DNA from: a virus
DNA: 43,023 nt
Direction: 5' to 3' (one strand)
IMG/VR virus record: IMGVR_UViG_3300030098_005123
Span: 1-43,023 of that record
The notes below the pieces were generated by a model. That model did not search any database and was not told the DNA's origin. It saw nothing but the letters and a program-made list of their open reading frames with translations. Made by a program: the position numbers and the translations under genes. Shown piece after piece: positions 40,401 through 43,023 of this stretch (the first letter of the stretch is position 1; every line of letters begins with the position of its first letter).

Positions 40401-40541
40401 CTAACTCTTGGATGCGAACTTACGTTCTACCTTGATACCACGATACATTAGATCATGGTTTCTCTTCTGTGCTTCTACTCGTACCATTTCACGATACGCT
40501 TCGGAATCATACTTGACTCCTCTATAAGTGACTTGTGCCAT
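40401..40541 (-). CDS. DUF4278-type small protein
   Basis: 46 residues, read directly: ATG at 40541 after AGGAG (good spacing), TAG at 40401-40403. The sequence begins AQVTYRGVKYDSEAYREM and ends with a second, diverged copy of the same motif, LMYRGIKVERKFASKS. TYRGVxYD is the core of DUF4278, a family of small proteins in cyanobacteria and their phages with no known function. It is followed by a strong terminator and may be transcribed from 40804-40832 together with the 52-aa gene. Confidence 0.72.
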   Translation of the reverse strand: MAQVTYRGVKYDSEAYREMVRVEAQKRNHDLMYRGIKVERKFASKS

Positions 40542-40583
40542 TGGATTACTCCTGAAGTAGTTGGATTTTTAGGCCCCGTTCCT

Positions 40584-40742
40584 TCAGTCATGTGCGTCCT
40601 CTGGAAAACATCCTGGTTCAGTACTCTCTGCCACAATCTGAACTAGTTCAGACTTTGGAGTGTTAGTATGCTGCTTATAGATCTGGTCAACCAAACCTGT
40701 AGCATATTCACACGTAAGGAGGGTGCTTAATAGAACTTCCAT
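40584..40742 (-). CDS. 52-aa cyanophage small protein
   Basis: ATG at 40742, TGA at 40584-40586. The protein (EVLLSTLLTCEYATGLVDQI, YKQHTNTPKSELVQIVAEST, EPGCFPEDAHD) has a conserved-looking C-terminus ESTEPGCFPEDA and two Cys. I recognise the type as one carried by many marine T4-like cyanophages, of unknown function. A sigma70-like promoter lies 62-90 nt upstream, and the leader holds GGAACGGAGC and GGAG but no close ribosome site. Confidence 0.7.
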   Translation of the reverse strand: MEVLLSTLLTCEYATGLVDQIYKQHTNTPKSELVQIVAESTEPGCFPEDAHD

Positions 40743-40803
40743 GAGGATGAACGCTCCGTTCCGTGACTTACTTGCAACCCATAAGGGTCGAACGATTGTG
40801 TTA

Positions 40804-40832
40804 ATACTAACACAGTTATATTATATAGTCAA
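40804..40832 (-). promoter_or_regulatory. sigma70-like promoter TTGACT-N17-TAGTAT
   Basis: Minus-strand TTGACT (40832-40827), 17-nt spacer, TAGTAT (40809-40804). The -35 overlaps the stop codon of the 56-aa gene. It would give a leader of about 55 nt for the 52-aa gene. The -10 matches consensus at four of six positions, so strength is uncertain. Confidence 0.5.
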
Positions 40833-40999
40833 GTATGTGTGCCACTTGGAGAATTGTTAGTCCTGTTCCATATGGTTGCCTTGCCCTTTAGTCTCTTAAC
40901 TGCTCCTAAGATCTTAGGATCATTCTTGAAACTTTCTTCTATTATTTGACACAATGTTAGTGTCTCCCCCTCTAATGAGGGTTCATTCAGTGAATTCAT
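40829..40999 (-). CDS. 56-aa protein, unknown
   Basis: ATG at 40999, TGA at 40829-40831. The sequence is NSLNEPSLEGETLTLCQIIE, ESFKNDPKILGAVKRLKGKA and a polar end TIWNRTNNSPSGTHT: a helical core with a basic middle. Both a late octamer (41025-41032) and a TATACT -10-like hexamer lie just upstream; there is no clear Shine-Dalgarno sequence. Coding is supported by placement directly after a promoter and a terminator and before the next promoter. No family recognised. Confidence 0.58.
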   Translation of the reverse strand: MNSLNEPSLEGETLTLCQIIEESFKNDPKILGAVKRLKGKATIWNRTNNSPSGTHT

Positions 41000-41024
41000 T
41001 TATTCAGTATAATGGCTCAACTGC

Positions 41025-41032
41025 TATTTATA
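41025..41032 (-). promoter_or_regulatory. T4-type late promoter TATAAATA
   Basis: Exact late consensus on the minus strand, 25 nt before the ATG at 40999 and immediately after the purN-operon terminator. It restarts late transcription into the small-gene block. Confidence 0.6.
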
Positions 41033-41035
41033 CAT

Positions 41036-41069
41036 TAAAAAAGACCCTACCACACTAGTAGTAGAGTCT
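41036..41069 (-). terminator. rho-independent terminator of the purN operon
   Basis: On the minus strand AGACTCTACTAC pairs with GTGGTAGGGTCT (12 bp, two G.U pairs, 4-nt loop), followed by a T run (plus-strand A at 41037-41042). It lies about 80 nt after the last gene of the purN transcript. The rest of the 41000-41148 gap is AT-rich and holds nothing else I can identify. Confidence 0.78.
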
Positions 41070-41148
41070 CAGTGTATAAAGTTCATAGGTTGAGCCATCA
41101 TCCCTGAACACATTATATATACATCTTTTAAACCCCTAAATAATAGGT

Positions 41149-41307
41149 TTACTTGATACCAAATCCATTGACAACCTTCTCTGCATGTCTATTATGCTCC
41201 TTTAACTTAGTCATCCAGATCCTTTCTTCCAGAGTCACCTCTCCATCAGTTGATACTACTCTGCAGCAGATATCAACTAACTTGTTGTAATAGTTGTTGC
41301 TTAACAT
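41149..41307 (-). CDS. 52-aa protein overlapping the purN 3' end
   Basis: ATG at 41307, TAA at 41149-41151, overlapping purN by 35 nt in another frame. The protein (LSNNYYNKLVDICCRVVSTD, GEVTLEERIWMTKLKEHNRH, AEKVVNGFGIK) is well formed, helical and contains a Cys pair. The stretch STDGEVTLEERIW looks conserved and resembles short helix-loop-helix proteins, without a clear calcium loop. It is the last gene before the terminator. Function unknown. Confidence 0.66.
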   Translation of the reverse strand: MLSNNYYNKLVDICCRVVSTDGEVTLEERIWMTKLKEHNRHAEKVVNGFGIK

Positions 41308-41815
41308 GTTGAATTGCTAGTGGTAGTATGGCATATTCTTTTCTTTGAATAGCCTTGGTCAATGATTTAATGGTATCCTCAGGGAGAATGGGTACAAGTC
41401 CCTGTAGTATTATTTCTCCACTATCTAATTCTTCATTGACATAGTGTACACTGCACCCAGTAAATGATTCACCTGCTTCCATTGCTTGTTGAACAGCGTT
41501 TAATCCTTTGTACTTGGGAAGCAATGAAGGATGTACATTGATGATAGGAGCAGGGAAAGCAGTAGGATCTTTGATCACTCTCATATACCCTGCTAACACA
41601 ATAAGATCAACACGATATGCCTTAAACAATTCAACCATCTTATCTTCTTCTTTGGCATTCACATAGCAGTGAGGAATACCATACTTAGCTGCTCTCTTTA
41701 GAGCACCACATTCTTTTTTGTTGTGAATCATCATCACAACTTCATCTTTGTTACAGGTTCGGAGTATGTTCTCGAAGTTGGTTCCGTTGCCAGAACACAT
41801 AACACCTAGTCTCAT
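41273..41815 (-). CDS. purN: phosphoribosylglycinamide formyltransferase PurN
   Basis: 180 residues, shorter than the 212-residue E. coli enzyme. SGNGTNFENIL near the start binds the ribotide phosphate. Catalytic residues are in place: INVHPSLLPKYKG (Asn-93 and His-95) and GCSVHYVNEELDSGEII (Asp-131); LAGYMRVI at 74-81 is also typical. It transfers a formyl group from 10-formyl-THF to GAR in purine synthesis. purN is a frequent auxiliary metabolic gene of cyanophages and complements ThyX. It is coupled to the upstream gene by an ATGA overlap. Confidence 0.88.
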   Translation of the reverse strand: MRLGVMCSGNGTNFENILRTCNKDEVVMMIHNKKECGALKRAAKYGIPHCYVNAKEEDKMVELFKAYRVDLIVLAGYMRVIKDPTAFPAPIINVHPSLLPKYKGLNAVQQAMEAGESFTGCSVHYVNEELDSGEIILQGLVPILPEDTIKSLTKAIQRKEYAILPLAIQHVKQQLLQQVS

Positions 41816-42021
41816 GTTGGTTTTTTGCCTCCATACTTAATATATAATCGTTGTACTTGATTCTTATCAAGACCAGCAAGATTTATGCAGTTATGAAGAC
41901 ATATCCTTATACATTCTCTATCAGAAACAGGTGCTCTCTGTCTCCATCCATGTTCATCGATGATGGTCTTAGCACCTGCAAATCCATAACCTTCATCTGA
42001 ACCACCTGCTTCTACACTCAT
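41812..42021 (-). CDS. 69-aa conserved-looking protein
   Basis: The sequence reads SVEAGGSDEGYGFAGAKTII, DEHGWRQRAPVSDRECIRIC, LHNCINLAGLDKNQVQRLY. It has three Cys in a short helical stretch (REC-x3-C-x3-C), which might bind metal, and a polar Gly-rich N-terminus. It lies between two coupled genes, overlapping both by 4 nt. I do not recognise a family; its tight coupling to purN places it in the same mRNA. Confidence 0.66.
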   Translation of the reverse strand: MSVEAGGSDEGYGFAGAKTIIDEHGWRQRAPVSDRECIRICLHNCINLAGLDKNQVQRLYIKYGGKKPT

Positions 42022-42263
42022 GAGTCAAAATCCATATCGTAAGGACCATTAAGTTTTTTCTTATATTCTCTTTCATCAAGGACTTCATTAATCAGTTCCT
42101 TAAGTTCTTCCTTGAGTTTAGGTTCAAGTAAAGTTAATGGTGTAGGATTAAATGGTGGATAGATTGGATTACCATTGGCATCATGAGGATATACGTTATC
42201 CTTACATCCTTCCACTGCCTCACCACTCATCCCCTGAGTATCAATTTTTGAGATGTCTGCCAT
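42018..42263 (-). CDS. 81-aa conserved-looking protein
   Basis: The N-terminal half is polar with an N/P-rich stretch (YPHDANGNPIYPPFNPTPLT). The C-terminal half is a charged helix (EPKLKEELKELINEVLDERE) ending GPYDMDFDS. The architecture suggests a flexible lead and a coiled-coil tail. It overlaps the preceding gene by 23 nt and the next by 4. No function can be assigned. Confidence 0.65.
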   Translation of the reverse strand: MADISKIDTQGMSGEAVEGCKDNVYPHDANGNPIYPPFNPTPLTLLEPKLKEELKELINEVLDEREYKKKLNGPYDMDFDS

Positions 42264-42525
42264 GTTGATCCAATAATTTGATTTGATTTAGATTAGACTT
42301 CTCTTTTCTTTTAAGTTTTTTATATTCTCTGATGAGTTTCTCAACTTCATTATTAGATACCTTTACCTTAAGTTTTTCATCACCATGTTTAGTAATACCA
42401 AAACCCTCAGCAGCAGCCTTCTCTGTATCATCTACGTAATCATTGATTCCCTCTTGGATTTCATCACGGATGAGTGCATCGATTTGTGCTCGTAGCATCT
42501 CATCACCATCTTTGTTCTTACTCAT
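42241..42525 (-). CDS. 94-aa charged helical protein
   Basis: Start at ATG 42525 (MSKNKDGDEMLRAQIDALIR) chosen because the frame upstream to 42609 lies within the neighbouring gene. The protein continues DEIQEGINDYVDDTEKAAAE and KVSNNEVEKLIREYKKLKRK, an acidic helical part and a basic coiled-coil part. It overlaps the upstream gene by 8 nt. Function unknown. Confidence 0.65.
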   Translation of the reverse strand: MSKNKDGDEMLRAQIDALIRDEIQEGINDYVDDTEKAAAEGFGITKHGDEKLKVKVSNNEVEKLIREYKKLKRKEKSNLNQIKLLDQHGRHLKN

Positions 42526-42826
42526 GAGGGCCCTCAGGTCTCTTTCTTTTTTTCCTTTTCTTAGGAGGTGCTGGTGCAACGTTCCAACGATTTGGTGGAA
42601 CCATTCCATCAGATTGTTTCATGCCTATAAAATTCTTTTGATATCTATCATAATAATTATCAAAGATCTCTGACTGCTTGTCTGCCATAGCAATATCATA
42701 CTTGATTACATCGTCAACTTTGTACCATGTCAAGTATGCATTGTAAGGGAGCTTACTATTATTATCCTCCTGAGGATTACAATTTTCATGGAGGATAGAT
42801 ATCGAAGGAGTGTAATTAGTATTCAA
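42518..42826 (-). CDS. 102-aa conserved-looking protein
   Basis: It starts at a TTG that overlaps the preceding TGA (TTGA). The sequence has PYNAYLTWYKVDDVIKYDIA, MADKQSEIFDNYYDRYQKNF and a very basic end (APPKKRKKRKRPEG). The Tyr-rich centre followed by a Pro/Lys/Arg tail suggests a helical domain and a nucleic-acid-contacting tail, by composition only. Start choice is firm because no ATG fits. No family recognised. Confidence 0.65.
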   Translation of the reverse strand: MNTNYTPSISILHENCNPQEDNNSKLPYNAYLTWYKVDDVIKYDIAMADKQSEIFDNYYDRYQKNFIGMKQSDGMVPPNRWNVAPAPPKKRKKRKRPEGPHE

Positions 42827-43023
42827 TTTACAACTCCTACTTCATACTTAGTACCTCCTCTACCACCCCACTGAATATCAGGATATGCTTCAGCAACAAT
42901 CTCTTGATTTAGTGTAGGATACTTTGATACAAGTCTTTGATCTTTTACAAGACAAAGTATCTCTGCCTCAGCAGGTAACAAGGTCTCAAGGATTTGTATG
43001 AAGATTGACTCTCTACGGGTCTT
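42823..43023 (-). CDS. DUF6433-like protein, N-terminus beyond right edge
   Basis: The last 66 residues only, read from the right edge to TGA at 42823-42825. KTRRESIFIQILETLLPAEA with EILCLVKDQRLVSKYPTLNQ and IVAEAYPDIQW resembles the C-terminal part of DUF6433 proteins of T4-like phages (RxSxFxxLLExVHPxEAExL-x-AVKDK...). A role in virion or replication is not known. It is the first gene in the window of the operon that ends with the purN block. Confidence 0.6.
   Translation of the reverse strand, partial: KTRRESIFIQILETLLPAEAEILCLVKDQRLVSKYPTLNQEIVAEAYPDIQWGGRGGTKYEVGVVN

Overview
The window is part of the genome of a T4-like cyanophage (a myovirus infecting marine Synechococcus or Prochlorococcus; Kyanoviridae-type). 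The basis is a set of T4 orthologues (gp4, gp48, gp53, gp54, gp26, gp51-like, gp27-like, gp5, gp32, gp59, gp33) beside cyanophage markers: PhoH, ThyX, PurN, a DUF1825 protein otherwise known from cyanobacteria, a DUF4278-type peptide, and large fibre proteins built of VGIGTTxP-like repeats. The DNA is AT-rich and genes are packed with ATGA, TAATG and TTGA stop/start overlaps. Neither end is a natural boundary: a fibre gene runs off the left edge and a DUF6433-like gene off the right.

Layout. (1) 1-14411, minus strand: a cassette of seven fibre or structural proteins, from a fragment at the left edge to a 1956-aa protein. Short gaps carry T4 late-promoter-like octamers (TATAAATA and variants). 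(2) 14477-18641: an accessory island. It has two plus-strand genes and a minus-strand run of exported proteins (four with recognisable signal sequences, one without a normal start codon), plus three small proteins. It contains a 224-nt antisense overlap and a stretch of atypical base composition. (3) 18666-32069, minus strand: the tail-tip and baseplate-hub module, with spike-like proteins, gp5, a His-rich 89-aa protein, gp27-like, two tape-measure-like proteins, gp51-like, gp26 and gp54. (4) 32103-34818, plus strand: gp4, a conserved unknown, gp48 and gp53. (5) 34819-40109, minus strand: replication, late transcription and nucleotide metabolism. The order is gp32, DUF1825, small ORF, gp59, small ORF, gp33, PD-(D/E)XK exonuclease, PhoH, small ORF, ThyX, three small ORFs. 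The order 32-59-33 is that of T4. (6) 40110-41148: a noncoding block with a possible structured RNA, two minus-strand terminators, and three tiny genes with their own promoters. (7) 41149-43023: a minus-strand operon with PurN and small conserved proteins.

How it works together. Regions 1, 3 and 4 would build the baseplate, tail tube and receptor-binding fibres late in infection, from promoters read by a gp55/gp33-type late machinery. gp33 itself lies in region 5. Regions 5-7 supply replication proteins (gp32, gp59, exonuclease) and nucleotide synthesis (ThyX for dTMP, PurN for purines). Regulatory signals readable in the sequence include a perfect TTGACA-N17-TATAAT promoter in front of gp32 and a near-perfect one in front of an orphan fibre-type module. 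A two-block element (13 nt, exactly 13 nt spacer, 13 nt) recurs immediately before two unrelated small genes about 19 kb apart and may be a cyanophage middle promoter. I see no CRISPR array, insertion sequence, integrase, photosynthesis gene or convincing tRNA.
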